DNA of 64,000 nucleotides from Kosmotogaceae bacterium (GTDB taxonomy: Bacteria; Thermotogota; Thermotogae; Petrotogales; Kosmotogaceae): the NCBI GenBank assembly GCA_016933635.1, contig JAFGAP010000197.1, positions 38,492 to 102,491 on the forward strand. Direction: 5' to 3'. The notes beneath the pieces were generated by a model. That model did no database searches and was not told the origin of the DNA. It was given only the letters and a program-made list of their open reading frames with translations. The translations under genes were made by a program, and so were the position numbers. Positions within the stretch are counted from its first letter, which is position 1, and each line of letters starts with the position of its first letter. Shown one piece after another: positions 28,588-38,490 of the stretch.

Positions 28588-28915
28588 AATTGTTGGACGA
28601 GAAATCGCTTAATGTTCTCTCGAAATCACCCGGAGAAATATCTCCCCACAAAAGAGATTTATAAAGACCTGGAACGCTAATTATCGCTTTCAGCTCTTCA
28701 TCAAGGAAGACTCTTTTTCTTGGGTCATAATGACCGTCCAGAATGACTTCCGTCGATTCAGAACCCGAAGTAATCATTCCGATAACGGCATTATAGACCT
28801 CTGTGATTTCAACTTCCCTCAAGCCAAGTTTCTGAAGCTGTTCATAGATCTCGTGACTTTCGTTTCCCTCAGCTATCATTCTGAGAACCACATTTATGTA
28901 ATCAGGAAAGGTCAT
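28586..28915 (-). CDS. Conserved hypothetical small helical protein
   Basis: ORF with coding-like composition, operon position; no confident family. Confidence 0.6.
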   Translation of the reverse strand: MTFPDYINVVLRMIAEGNESHEIYEQLQKLGLREVEITEVYNAVIGMITSGSESTEVILDGHYDPRKRVFLDEELKAIISVPGLYKSLLWGDISPGDFERTLSDFSSNN

Positions 28916-28922
28916 TCTTTAT

Positions 28923-29717
28923 TCAGGCACCTCCTAAGATGTCTTTCATCAGGAGAGCATTGTGAACTGCTCTTCCCATGTAGCAATTATTAAAGAATAC
29001 ATAGACCGGTAAATCATGCTTATGAAATTCTAGCACATCGAGTGCAAAACGTCTCAAATCAGTTTTCGGGTAATCGTAGTTGTACCTCTCACTGCCGTTG
29101 CTGTCGAACCAATCGGGATTTCTCCCGTGAAACCTGAAATAAGCACCTCTGGAACCTGATCTGGGAAGATATGGAAACAATCCACCAAAGGAAGGTTCGT
29201 CAACCGTTACAGGTACCGCGCCCAACCTGTCAATGGTTTTGAAGACATCTTCAGTTGCCCAGCTTTCGTGCCTGAATTCGAATGCTAGCAAATTCCTATC
29301 TGAATTGAAGGTCTTAGTAACTGCTTCAATGTAAGAAACATTATCTCTATTGTTCTTGAAGGACCAGGGAAACTGAAAAAGCAGCGGACCTAATTTTCCT
29401 TCTTCTTTCATCGGAAGAAGAGCATTATTGAACTCATCCGAGATCTCCTGTAGCTCGTTGATACCGCTCTTCCATATATCATGAGTCACGTTTCCCGGCG
29501 CTTTTACTGCAAAGATCATCTCACCAGGTATCTTTCTAATAATTCCAGTAATTGCCTTATAGGTCGGCATTCTATAATAAGTAAAATTCAATTCAACTGA
29601 GTTGAATCTCCAAACAGAATGATAGTACCTCAGCATCTGAGAAGAGCTTATCCCCGCTGGATAAGCAGTACCCACCCAATCGGGGAATGAGTATCCACTC
29701 GTTCCCAGAAAAATCAC
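28923..29717 (-). CDS. DUF72 domain protein
   Basis: 'MIFLGTSGYSFPDWVGTAYPAG...MLRYYHSVWRFNSVELNFTYYRMP', 'FAFEFRHESW' type motifs, 'YFRFHGRNPDW'. Confidence 0.92.
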   Translation of the reverse strand: MIFLGTSGYSFPDWVGTAYPAGISSSQMLRYYHSVWRFNSVELNFTYYRMPTYKAITGIIRKIPGEMIFAVKAPGNVTHDIWKSGINELQEISDEFNNALLPMKEEGKLGPLLFQFPWSFKNNRDNVSYIEAVTKTFNSDRNLLAFEFRHESWATEDVFKTIDRLGAVPVTVDEPSFGGLFPYLPRSGSRGAYFRFHGRNPDWFDSNGSERYNYDYPKTDLRRFALDVLEFHKHDLPVYVFFNNCYMGRAVHNALLMKDILGGA

Positions 29718-30311
29718 TCAAAACTCCTCAATAATGTGTACCGGATCCTCGTTGTTGAGAATTGCCGCGTTGGCTTCGTCTACATCTACGTGAAACTCCA
29801 GAGCGTAACTGGAGTGAACTCTAACTAGAACATCATCGAATACCACTTTTCTCGTTCCAGCCCCTTCGGCATACACCATGACGATATCCTTGTCCTTAAC
29901 ACCAAAGATTTCCGCGTCCTCGGGGGTCATGTGTATATGCCTCTTAGCGAGCATTACTCCAGAATTAAGTACTACCGTCCCTTTTGGACCGACAATCGTT
30001 AGGCCGGGCGTACCGGCATGGTCACCGGAATCTTTTATTGGTGGCTTTATGCCAAGAGTAAAGGAATCCGTTCTAGATACCTCTATCTGCGTGGCCTTTC
30101 TGGCAGGTCCAAGCACTCTTACTCCCGTGATCGCCCCTTTGGGGCCCACTAGAATCACTTTTTCATCGCAGGCAAACTGGCCTGGTTGTCCAAGATCCTT
30201 GATTGGAGTAAGCTGATGACCCTTACCGAAAAGCCTCTCAATGTCTTCTGCACTAAGATGAAGATGACGATTTGAAACACCTGCCTTGATTGCTGGTTGC
30301 TTAAGTTTCAC
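29718..30311 (-). CDS. PduL-type phosphate acyltransferase
   Basis: 'AGVSNRHLHLSAEDIERLFGKGHQLTPIKDLGQPGQFACDEKV', 'KRHIHMTPEDAE'. Confidence 0.92.
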   Translation of the reverse strand: MKLKQPAIKAGVSNRHLHLSAEDIERLFGKGHQLTPIKDLGQPGQFACDEKVILVGPKGAITGVRVLGPARKATQIEVSRTDSFTLGIKPPIKDSGDHAGTPGLTIVGPKGTVVLNSGVMLAKRHIHMTPEDAEIFGVKDKDIVMVYAEGAGTRKVVFDDVLVRVHSSYALEFHVDVDEANAAILNNEDPVHIIEEF

Positions 30312-30325
30312 AAAAACACCTCCAG

Positions 30326-31432
30326 TTATTTTTGCTTCTTAAATTTTTTCGGACCAATTAGTCCCTTTCTTACTTTTGTGGCAACACCCTCTGGAGTAGT
30401 TACAACGATTGTCAAAGGACCTTTAGCCACATTTATCCATCCCAGGCCGAATATATGAAGCTCCTGACCGGTTCTAAGTCTGAATCTTTCGCTCTTCCAT
30501 TTGTAATTGCTTCGAATCGATTTCGAAAAAGGAGGTTTCAAGATTTCCCCATACCATCTGTCCCATTCTTCGTTTCCCGTTTCGGAATTGGTCTCGTGAA
30601 CTGTTACACTTTCGGGGACAAGAACATGGAATATCCCGACCGGATCGCTCTCATTCTTTACATCTAATCTGACAAGTCCACTAAGGAAAACTGTACGAAC
30701 ATCGTGAAACTGAATCGTCGATCTGCAAAGTTTCTTGCGTGGAAGAAATCTGCTTTGATCTTCTACACTCAGGAGGTCTGTTATCCTGTCCTTTGTGAAG
30801 ATTCCGGGCGTGTCATAAACGGTGAATGCGGAGTCGCCGACTTTCTTAGAAGCTACCTTCACAGTGGTTCCAGGGAATCGGCTTACTGTAAGTTCTTCAG
30901 ACTGTATAAGACCATTGAGAATAGAGGATTTCCCAACATTTGTCACTCCTATGGAGACAAATTCCTCTGAAGCCGATTTCAAATAAGAGAATAGTGATCT
31001 TAGACCGTAATTTTTCAGCGCAGAAATGGGTCTAACGGTTTCCTTAGGTACTTTAAGCATACCGGCCGCCCAGTCTCTTATCTCGTCGATTTTAACCTCT
31101 TTAGGCAGGAGATCGATCTTGTTCAGAATGTAGTGAACGGTGTGTTCCTTCAGGAGCCTCAATATGTCTCTTCTACAGGTCCCGTCAAAATCTGAAATAT
31201 CAATGACGTAGATAACATCTTGCGCAAGATCGAGGTATTCTTTCAGGTTGTCGATTGAATGAACGATTCTATCACCTTCAGAAAGAGAACCATAGTGTTT
31301 GATCAAATAACATCTACGACACAATACTTGTTTCCCCGACTGAAGCCTGGATTCCATAACCGATCTGGATAAGTAGCCTAAACCGGCCGGGTCATCATGC
31401 TGGAGCTCAACACCGCAACCACCACACTTCAT
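30326..31432 (-). CDS. yqeH: YqeH-type circularly permuted GTPase
   Basis: N-terminal zinc finger CGGC..CRRC, G4 'LNKIDLL' before G1 'GVTNVGKSSILNGL' and G3 'DTPG'. Confidence 0.88.
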   Translation of the reverse strand: MKCGGCGVELQHDDPAGLGYLSRSVMESRLQSGKQVLCRRCYLIKHYGSLSEGDRIVHSIDNLKEYLDLAQDVIYVIDISDFDGTCRRDILRLLKEHTVHYILNKIDLLPKEVKIDEIRDWAAGMLKVPKETVRPISALKNYGLRSLFSYLKSASEEFVSIGVTNVGKSSILNGLIQSEELTVSRFPGTTVKVASKKVGDSAFTVYDTPGIFTKDRITDLLSVEDQSRFLPRKKLCRSTIQFHDVRTVFLSGLVRLDVKNESDPVGIFHVLVPESVTVHETNSETGNEEWDRWYGEILKPPFSKSIRSNYKWKSERFRLRTGQELHIFGLGWINVAKGPLTIVVTTPEGVATKVRKGLIGPKKFKKQK

Positions 31433-32505
31433 CTATCCATCGCCTCCACTTCGGGATGCTTCCTCATTTTGCTCAATATGAGACTCTCTACTCTTCTCAC
31501 AAGTTTCGTCCAGAAGAACTCCCTGTCGGAAATCGGTTCTACTTTAACCGTATAAGCACCTAATAAGTTCCCCATGATGATATCTGTAAATAGCTGATCG
31601 CCAATAATTACCGTTTTGTATGGCGTTATACCGAAATCCTTCAATACACGTTTCGCCTTGAATGTAAGAGGCTTTCTCGCCCGACTAATAACCTTTGTCG
31701 TACCAAGTTCTCTTTCAATTCTTCCCAGTCTATTTGATTTGCCGTTTGAAATCAAAACCACTTCAAGTCCAAGGCGCTCTACTCTACTTATAAGTAATCG
31801 TTTCTCCTTTGAAACGCTACTCGCTCCCCACTCTTCAAGGGTGTTATCGAAATCGAATATTATCAACCTATAACCAGAGTCCTTGAGCGCATCAAAATCA
31901 ATATCCATAACAGTCCTTGCAAAAAGGTGGGGCGTTGCAAGCCTTCCGATTCTGAATATCCAGCCAATAGTGAAGAAAAAAACGAGATAGGCCGCAATTG
32001 TGACTTTTCCCAGAAGTCTCTTATACCATTTATGGCTTATATCCACCAGAGGGGAAACCAGAATTGAGTACATGCCCATTCTGTTTCCCGCAATTATGTC
32101 CGTGAAGAAAAGATCGCCAATTATTACAGTCTTTTCCGGTCTCGATTTCATCTCGCTGAGAACTTTCCTCAGTTCCTTTGTCCCGGGTTTCCTCATTGAG
32201 TGATACACTTTCAGGTCTTCACCGAAGAGATCCTTCAGGTTCTTAACTCTCGATTGTGGTCCGTTAGTAACCACCCCAACCTTCATTCCAGAAGAAATCA
32301 AGTTATCTATGATGGGTTTGTTCCTCATGTCGAAAGGTTCTCTCCATACAGCAATTGTGTTGTCATAATCGAAGAGAATCGTATTGTAACCGAGTTTTTG
32401 GAGCCTCTCGTAGTCTATCTCTCTTACGTTTTCTGCCTTGTCATTCGGAACTGCGTTATCAAGTATGTCCAGGATTCGCACGAATCTCCACCACTTCCAG
32501 TTCAA
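31429..32505 (-). CDS. Tandem YqeG-type HAD (IIIA) phosphatase protein
   Basis: Two HAD units: 'TILFDYDNTIAVW...VIIGDLFFTDIIAGNRMG' and 'LIIFDFDNTLEEW...VIIGDQLFTDIIMGNLLG'. Confidence 0.88.
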   Translation of the reverse strand: MNWKWWRFVRILDILDNAVPNDKAENVREIDYERLQKLGYNTILFDYDNTIAVWREPFDMRNKPIIDNLISSGMKVGVVTNGPQSRVKNLKDLFGEDLKVYHSMRKPGTKELRKVLSEMKSRPEKTVIIGDLFFTDIIAGNRMGMYSILVSPLVDISHKWYKRLLGKVTIAAYLVFFFTIGWIFRIGRLATPHLFARTVMDIDFDALKDSGYRLIIFDFDNTLEEWGASSVSKEKRLLISRVERLGLEVVLISNGKSNRLGRIERELGTTKVISRARKPLTFKAKRVLKDFGITPYKTVIIGDQLFTDIIMGNLLGAYTVKVEPISDREFFWTKLVRRVESLILSKMRKHPEVEAMDR

Positions 32506-32707
32506 TACGGTTCCTAATGCTTTGGAGAAAGCTCTTGACTTCCTCCAGCAGATCGGCGGGGACGATTATCTTAAGAAACCCTTCGTCAGTAACATGTCTG
32601 ATGTTCATCAAATTGTCTTCTGCTTCGGCTATATAGCAGAGAACATGAATGTCCTCTGGCCTGATTCTGACAAAGAGATCATATTCCAGTATCTCATTCA
32701 TATACAA
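32459..32707 (-). CDS. DUF4911-like small protein
   Basis: Short ORF in operon, 'YDLFVRIRPEDIHVLCYIAEAEDNLMNIRHV'. Confidence 0.6.
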   Translation of the reverse strand: MYMNEILEYDLFVRIRPEDIHVLCYIAEAEDNLMNIRHVTDEGFLKIIVPADLLEEVKSFLQSIRNRIELEVVEIRANPGHT

Positions 32708-32710
32708 TCC

Positions 32711-34013
32711 TCATAGCAGTTCTGCTGCCAAACTTGCAAGTTCTGAGCGCTCACCTTTCATTAGAGTGATGTGGCCTGCAAGATCTTTGTCCCTAAATCT
32801 TGACGCCGCATATGTCAAGCCATTGCTGTAAGCGTCAAGATAGGAATTGTCTAATCTGATATGGATCACCAATAACGACGATCTTGGTGTTCTCCCCCAC
32901 CCTCGTTATAATTGTCTTGATTTCATGCGGAGAAAGGTTCTGAGCCTCATCTATTATGAAGTACTGGTTGGGTATCGACCTCCCCCTTATATAACTTAGG
33001 ACCTCGACTTCCAGCTGTTCTCTCTTCTTCAAGAATGAATCCATGTCCATATGACGGTTGCTGAAGAGTAAGTGTAAATTGTCGTAAATTGGAGTCATCC
33101 AAGGATCTATCTTCTCCTCCATTGAGCCAGGAAGATAACCTATGTCCTGTCCCATCGGGATAATGGGCCTTGCCACAAGCAGTCTCTCATACTTCTTTTC
33201 ATCTACAACTTTCCTCAAACCACAAGCAAGCGAAATCAGTGTCTTACCAGTTCCAGCAATTCCTGGTATAAACACGACCCTCACCCTATCGTCCAGAAGA
33301 AGTTCCATAGCCATCATCTGTTCATAGTTTCTTGGCTTTATCCCCCAGCTGCTTGTATCCATTGTGACTTCAACAGGAATTATCATTTCCCCGTCGGGAG
33401 TTACCCTTCCGAATATTCCCTTTCCGAAGTCAACGAATTCATTTGCTCCAACGGAATCGGAGAGCTCATTTACCGAAAGCTCGTCCCTATCTATGAACTT
33501 GTCTCTAAGGGCTGAGTCGTTAACCGTGTTAACTCCTGAGAGTTTGTCGTCGATTTCGACTTTGTCATGAAGGTAGTCTTCAGCCTTCATCCCCATTATA
33601 TCGGCCTTGACTCGCATGTTGATATCCTTACTGACGAGTATCACAGGAAGTTTGTCTACGAGTTCAAGCTCTTTCATATATAAAAGGATGGCGTTATCCT
33701 TGTACCCGCCTGCTGCAAAAGGCGGAAGCTGGCTTTTAAATTCATTGAAGACTGCTATTCTTAGCGTGCCGCCCGACTCAAGCCTAACACCCTCGGTCAG
33801 CCTGCCTTTAGATCTCAACGAATCGAGAAACCTGTTGACTTTTCTAGCATTCTGGCCGACAGATCCCGAGTTTTTTTTCAGCTTGTCTATCTCTTCGAGA
33901 ACTGGAAATGGAATGATCAGATTGTTGTCCTCAAAATTATCAAAACAGTACGGATCATGAACAAGAACATTGGTATCAAGTATGAAGTCTTTTATCAAAC
34001 TTAACCCCTCCAC
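32711..34013 (-). pseudogene. PIN-domain + PhoH-like ATPase with a +1 frame disruption near 32852 (uninterrupted part 32835-34013)
   Basis: PIN 'FILDTNVLVHDPYCF'; PhoH 'VFIPGIAGTGKTLISLACGL', 'NQYFIIDEAQNLSPHEIKTII'; frame 1 ends GDPYQIRQFLS*, the other frame continues DNSYLDAYSNGLTYAASRFRDKDLAGHITLMKGERSELASLAAELL*. Confidence 0.85.
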
Positions 34014-34558
34014 TTCTTCTCGTATTTGACCATTTCAGATGTACCCCCAAGTCGTCTTGCCAGTGCCAGAAAGACTTTCGCAGTTACCCTGGCGTCGTCC
34101 ATTGCCCTGTGTGTAGGCACATCTCTTATTCTCAATCTCTTCGCAATGCTCCCAAGGCCATAAGGCCCTTCGGAAAAGACTTCGTGAGCTATGTCAATGG
34201 TGTCTATGTAGTTATTTGCTAAGGGCAGTATTCCGGTTTCTTTCGATGCTATATCAAAAAACGTCATGTCATTAACGATGTTATGACCTACAATCGTGGC
34301 GCCCCCAACGTAGTTTCGGAATCTTGGGAAGACCTCAGCCATTGTAGGTTGATCTAAAACATCCTCATTTTTTAATCCGTGAATGCCTGTAATCTGCGCC
34401 GGGTTCATGACAAGCGGATTCACAAGTGACTGAAATGATAGATTATGCAAGATCTTGTTTCCATAGACCGGAATAGCTGCAATCTCAAGAATTCTATCCC
34501 CTTCAAGGGGACTGGATCCCGTTGTTTCTGTGTCAATGACTAAGTAGATCTTCTTCAT
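34001..34558 (-). CDS. DnaQ-like 3'-5' exonuclease
   Basis: 'YLVIDTETTGSSPLEGDRILEIAAIPV', 'GHNIVNDMTFFD', 'THRAMDDARVTAKVFLAL'. Confidence 0.9.
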   Translation of the reverse strand: MKKIYLVIDTETTGSSPLEGDRILEIAAIPVYGNKILHNLSFQSLVNPLVMNPAQITGIHGLKNEDVLDQPTMAEVFPRFRNYVGGATIVGHNIVNDMTFFDIASKETGILPLANNYIDTIDIAHEVFSEGPYGLGSIAKRLRIRDVPTHRAMDDARVTAKVFLALARRLGGTSEMVKYEKKWRG

Positions 34559-34643
34559 TTCTAACCCTCCGTGAAAATTTTACCATGAGACCGCTTATAC
34601 TACCGGCTTCCTCTTTACTATACAATTGAGAGAGGTGATTCAT

Positions 34644-34952
34644 TTGAGGGAGCTTTCCGTTATTATTAGACACTCTCTCGGAATAAAAGAAGCAGTAAAG
34701 AGATTGAATGAGAAAATCGAAGAACTGAAGAGTGAGTATGAAGGGAAGTTCGCTCTTTATTCGACCTGGGAAGACAACTGCCTGAGATTCAGGTTGAAGG
34801 CGGCCGGAATGAAGACGCAAGGTTATATGAAGGTTTCCGATTCTGCTGTTACGCTCTCGGGAAAACTGCCCTTAACGTTAGCGGCTTTTGGAGGAAAGAT
34901 CGAAAGCACTTTAAGAGCAGAGCTTCTGAAAATTCTATGTGACGGTGACTGA
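34644..34952 (+). CDS. Polyhydroxyalkanoic-acid-system-family-like protein
   Basis: 'HSLGIKEAVKRLNEKIEELKSEY...GYMKVSDSAVTLSGKLPLTLAAFGGKIESTLRAEL'; TTG start after GAGAGGTG. Confidence 0.7.
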   Translation: MRELSVIIRHSLGIKEAVKRLNEKIEELKSEYEGKFALYSTWEDNCLRFRLKAAGMKTQGYMKVSDSAVTLSGKLPLTLAAFGGKIESTLRAELLKILCDGD

Positions 34953-34955
34953 GAA

Positions 34956-35708
34956 GTGTCTATAGATCTGCATAACCACAGCTCCTTTTCCCCTGACAGT
35001 CAGACACCTGTGGAGGAAATCGTTGAGGAAGCAATTTTCAAAAGATTGAAAGTCATAGGAATATCCGACCATGATGATCTTGACGATTCCTTCCCCAATA
35101 GTTACAGGATGAGAGATACTGAAATCTATCTGAAGAGCCTTTCCCGCTTGAAGGAGAATTCAGTCATCAAGGTTCTGACGGGCCTAGAAGTCGGGCTTCA
35201 GTCATGCGCAAAGGCCTTACCTGAAGGGGACTTCGATTACTTCATTTACTCGGTTCACGGAATTCCTGGAATTAGAGACCTGACTTCCGGGGATGTTTGG
35301 ACACTCTATCTTAAAGAGGCAATCGAGGCAATTTCCGGAATTGAAAGACCGGGTTTTTTCGGTCACATCGATTTCCTCAGAAGATATCTTCCAGGTCATC
35401 AAGCTCTTGACAATGAAGAGCTTCTGTGCGAATTACTGAGAAAGCTCATCAGAGCACACATCGGAATTGAAATAAACACATCGGGTTGGCGTTATCCTTA
35501 TAGAGAACCTTCACCGCAACGCTGGATTGTGGAAAAGTACTTTCTTTTTGGAGGGAAGTTCGTGACAATAGGCTCAGATTCTCATAGAAGGGAGGACGTG
35601 GGTAGTCACGTTTCCGATGCGATAAATCTGCTCAAGAGCGTTGGATTCAAAGAGGTATTCTACTGCGAAAAGATGGAATACAAACCAGTTGAGCTGAGAA
35701 CCTATTGA
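34956..35708 (+). CDS. PHP-domain phosphoesterase (paralog 1)
   Basis: 'DLHNHSSFSPDS', 'VIGISDHDD', 'FGHIDFLRRYLP', 'VTIGSDSHRREDVG'. Confidence 0.9.
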   Translation: MSIDLHNHSSFSPDSQTPVEEIVEEAIFKRLKVIGISDHDDLDDSFPNSYRMRDTEIYLKSLSRLKENSVIKVLTGLEVGLQSCAKALPEGDFDYFIYSVHGIPGIRDLTSGDVWTLYLKEAIEAISGIERPGFFGHIDFLRRYLPGHQALDNEELLCELLRKLIRAHIGIEINTSGWRYPYREPSPQRWIVEKYFLFGGKFVTIGSDSHRREDVGSHVSDAINLLKSVGFKEVFYCEKMEYKPVELRTY

Positions 35709-35716
35709 GTACTGCT

Positions 35717-37219
35717 TCACTTGTTTCGCAAGAGATCTCGCAATTTGAAGAGATTCCCAACATGAAGCATCTTAGCCGAAAGGAAATACACTATTATTCC
35801 TGCGACAAGAGTCAATGAAGTCGAAATGAATCCGGTTCCAAAAAAAGTCTTCCCAACAATCATGGCACATGACATGACAAGCGATGCAAGTATTATCTTC
35901 AAAATAGCAATAATCTTTTCTCTTTCGTATCCGCTCCACCTAAACACTGCCGCGGAAACGATTACTGTTCCGAAGATTCCAGCCGCGCTTGTGGCCAATG
36001 CAACTCCAAGAGGCCCAATTGTAAACCCTAGCAGAATATCAAGAGCCACATTAACGCTTACCATGACTGCAGAGATGATAGTCGGAGTTCTTGGACTCCT
36101 TCTCGCATAATAAGCTCTTGATAGAACTCCATACGATCCATAGAAAGGCAAACCCAGTGTATAGCCGTAAAGAAGAGACGTGGTAAGCGCAGTATCGGAA
36201 GGTGTAAAAGAACCCCTCTCAAATAAAATCCTAACTACTCCTTCACCCAAAACCAAAAGACCCAGAGTCGAAGGTATGATGAGAAAGGCAAGCACGGTCA
36301 ATGAGTCCCACAAAGCCTTCCTAAACCGTTCTCGTGAATCGGAATCGGAGAGTTTTGATAACCTTGGAAGCGCTACGGTGGCGACAGCAACGGCGAAAAC
36401 ACCCAGTGGAAGTTGATAAAGCCTCTGAGCATAGCCCAGGCTTGAGACTGCACCTTGACCCAGTTCGGTGGATACTCTCATATCTACAAAGGAATTGATC
36501 TCATTTATAGCCGGAGATACGGCCGAGAAAAGGAAAAGAACAAGAAACTCTTTGACGTCACTCTTGTTGCTGCCCGGTTTGAAGACGAAGCCCTTCGATC
36601 TGGCTGCCAGAGCTACAACAACCAGCTGGATTACTCCGCCGACCAGGAAACCTACGGTCGGTCCGACAATTGGTGTTGAAAACCTTTCGGAAAGCAGAAT
36701 CCCCGCGATAGTTGAGAGATTTATGAACATCGGAGAAACCGCTGCAATGAAAAAAGCATCGAGGCTGTTGAGAACTCCACAGTAGACTGCCCATAAAGAA
36801 ACAAGCGCTATGAAGGGAAATGAGATTCGAATTAATCTCGATGTCAGGTCCAGCGCAGACTGATTGAAACCTCCGGCGAAAACTGTGGCCACCCCTTCTG
36901 AAAAAAACATCCCTACGGCCGAAATCGATCCCGCGACAATCACTAAGAAGACAACTACAGTCGAAGCAAAAACAAAGGCCCTTTCTCTTGAGCTCTTTAG
37001 CTTCTCGTTGAAGATTGGAACAAATGCCATGGTCAAAGCGCCGTCTGCAAATATCTTTCTAAGAAAGAAGGGAATCATTATTGCGACGAGATAAGCGTCA
37101 TATTGAGCAGAAGTACCGAAGTAGTTTGCAAAGAGGGAGTCTCGTGCGAGACCCGTTATTCTGGATAACATAGTTGCTATGGCAAAGATAGCAGTGCTTC
37201 TCACAGTGCTTGCCGTCAT
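35717..37219 (-). CDS. murJ: Lipid II flippase MurJ (MviN)
   Basis: 'TMLSRITGLARDSLFANYFGTSAQYDAYLVAIMIPFFLRKIFADGALTMAFVPIF'. Confidence 0.93.
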   Translation of the reverse strand: MTASTVRSTAIFAIATMLSRITGLARDSLFANYFGTSAQYDAYLVAIMIPFFLRKIFADGALTMAFVPIFNEKLKSSRERAFVFASTVVVFLVIVAGSISAVGMFFSEGVATVFAGGFNQSALDLTSRLIRISFPFIALVSLWAVYCGVLNSLDAFFIAAVSPMFINLSTIAGILLSERFSTPIVGPTVGFLVGGVIQLVVVALAARSKGFVFKPGSNKSDVKEFLVLFLFSAVSPAINEINSFVDMRVSTELGQGAVSSLGYAQRLYQLPLGVFAVAVATVALPRLSKLSDSDSRERFRKALWDSLTVLAFLIIPSTLGLLVLGEGVVRILFERGSFTPSDTALTTSLLYGYTLGLPFYGSYGVLSRAYYARRSPRTPTIISAVMVSVNVALDILLGFTIGPLGVALATSAAGIFGTVIVSAAVFRWSGYEREKIIAILKIILASLVMSCAMIVGKTFFGTGFISTSLTLVAGIIVYFLSAKMLHVGNLFKLRDLLRNK

Positions 37220-37374
37220 AGAGACCTCCAGAGAAGATTATAATACATGAAACGTACCGGTGAACAGATAATGCTCATCGATGTCCCTCAGATGCTGAAT
37301 CGGGAAACTGTGATATACTGAACATGGCTTTTTTGTATGGAAGGAAGGGGGGAACGGCCAGTCGGCTGAAAAAG

Positions 37375-38481
37375 ATGAAAAAGGTAGCGCTAATTTTTGG
37401 GACGAGACCCGAAGCTGTTAAGATGGCCCCTGTGTATCTTGCTCTGAAAAATTCACAAATTAGACCGGTAGTTATAGCAACGGCGCAGCACAGAGAGATG
37501 CTCGATCAGGTTTTATCCTTGTTTGGCATAGAAGCAGATTTTGACTTGAACATAATGCGGCAGAGACAGTCATTAGCGGGCTTGACTTCAAGATTGATCG
37601 ACAAACTCGAAGAAATTTATTCAGAGAACGTTTTCGATGCAACTCTTGTTCAAGGCGACACAACTTCCACATTTGCAGGAGCACTTGTTTCCTTTTATCA
37701 CAAGATTCCCGTAGGTCACGTTGAAGCAGGACTGAGAACTGAAAACGTATATGACCCCTTTCCTGAAGAGATTAACAGAAGGCTTAACGGAGTTATCTCA
37801 TCATTTCACTATCCCCCAACTGAAAATGCGAAGAACAACCTTTTGAAAGAAGGCGTTCCTGAAAACAAACTACTGGTAACTGGCAACACCGTGATTGACG
37901 CCTTGCTCTGGGTGACGGAAAATCGATCCAGACTCACTTCAAGTTTTAGAGAAGCACTCGGTTTAGGGGAAGATGAGTACATACTAATTACCATGCATAG
38001 AAGAGAAAACTGGGGCGAGCCGATGCGACAGGTAATGAAAGCCATAAAGGACATTCTTGAGGAGTTTCCGAGAATGAAAGTTGTATTTCCCGTTCACTTG
38101 AATCCCGCCGTAAGAGAGGTCGTTTACCCTGAGCTGGAAAAACACAACAGAATCGTGCTAACAGATCCACTCGATTATCTGCCTTTCGTGTCGTTGATGG
38201 AAAAGGCGAGGATAATACTTACCGACTCCGGCGGGATTCAGGAAGAGGCTCCAGCTCTGGGGAAACCAACTTTGGTGCTTAGAAGAACGACGGAAAGACC
38301 GGAAGCCATAAAGGCAGGAACCGCAAAGCTCGTTGGAACTGACAGAGATTTCGTCTTCAATGAGACAGCCAAACTTCTAAGAGATTCTGATGAATACAAA
38401 CGGATGGCAAACGCAAAAAATCCATTCGGAGACGGTACTGCATCGAAGAGAATCTTGAAGCATCTTTGCGAGAACCTTTAG
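37375..38481 (+). CDS. wecB: UDP-N-acetylglucosamine 2-epimerase (non-hydrolysing); start uncertain, ORF track 37324
   Basis: 'FGTRPEAVKMAPVYLAL', 'QHREMLDQVL', 'VEAGLRT', 'DSGGIQEEAPALGKPTLVLRRTTERPEAI'. Confidence 0.95.
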   Translation: MKKVALIFGTRPEAVKMAPVYLALKNSQIRPVVIATAQHREMLDQVLSLFGIEADFDLNIMRQRQSLAGLTSRLIDKLEEIYSENVFDATLVQGDTTSTFAGALVSFYHKIPVGHVEAGLRTENVYDPFPEEINRRLNGVISSFHYPPTENAKNNLLKEGVPENKLLVTGNTVIDALLWVTENRSRLTSSFREALGLGEDEYILITMHRRENWGEPMRQVMKAIKDILEEFPRMKVVFPVHLNPAVREVVYPELEKHNRIVLTDPLDYLPFVSLMEKARIILTDSGGIQEEAPALGKPTLVLRRTTERPEAIKAGTAKLVGTDRDFVFNETAKLLRDSDEYKRMANAKNPFGDGTASKRILKHLCENL

Positions 38482-38490
38482 ATAGTACTT

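Noticed and set aside
32649-32831. 60-aa + strand ORF at the PIN-PhoH 3' end
   Set aside because: Antisense to the out-of-frame PhoH C-terminus; an artefact of the frameshifted region.
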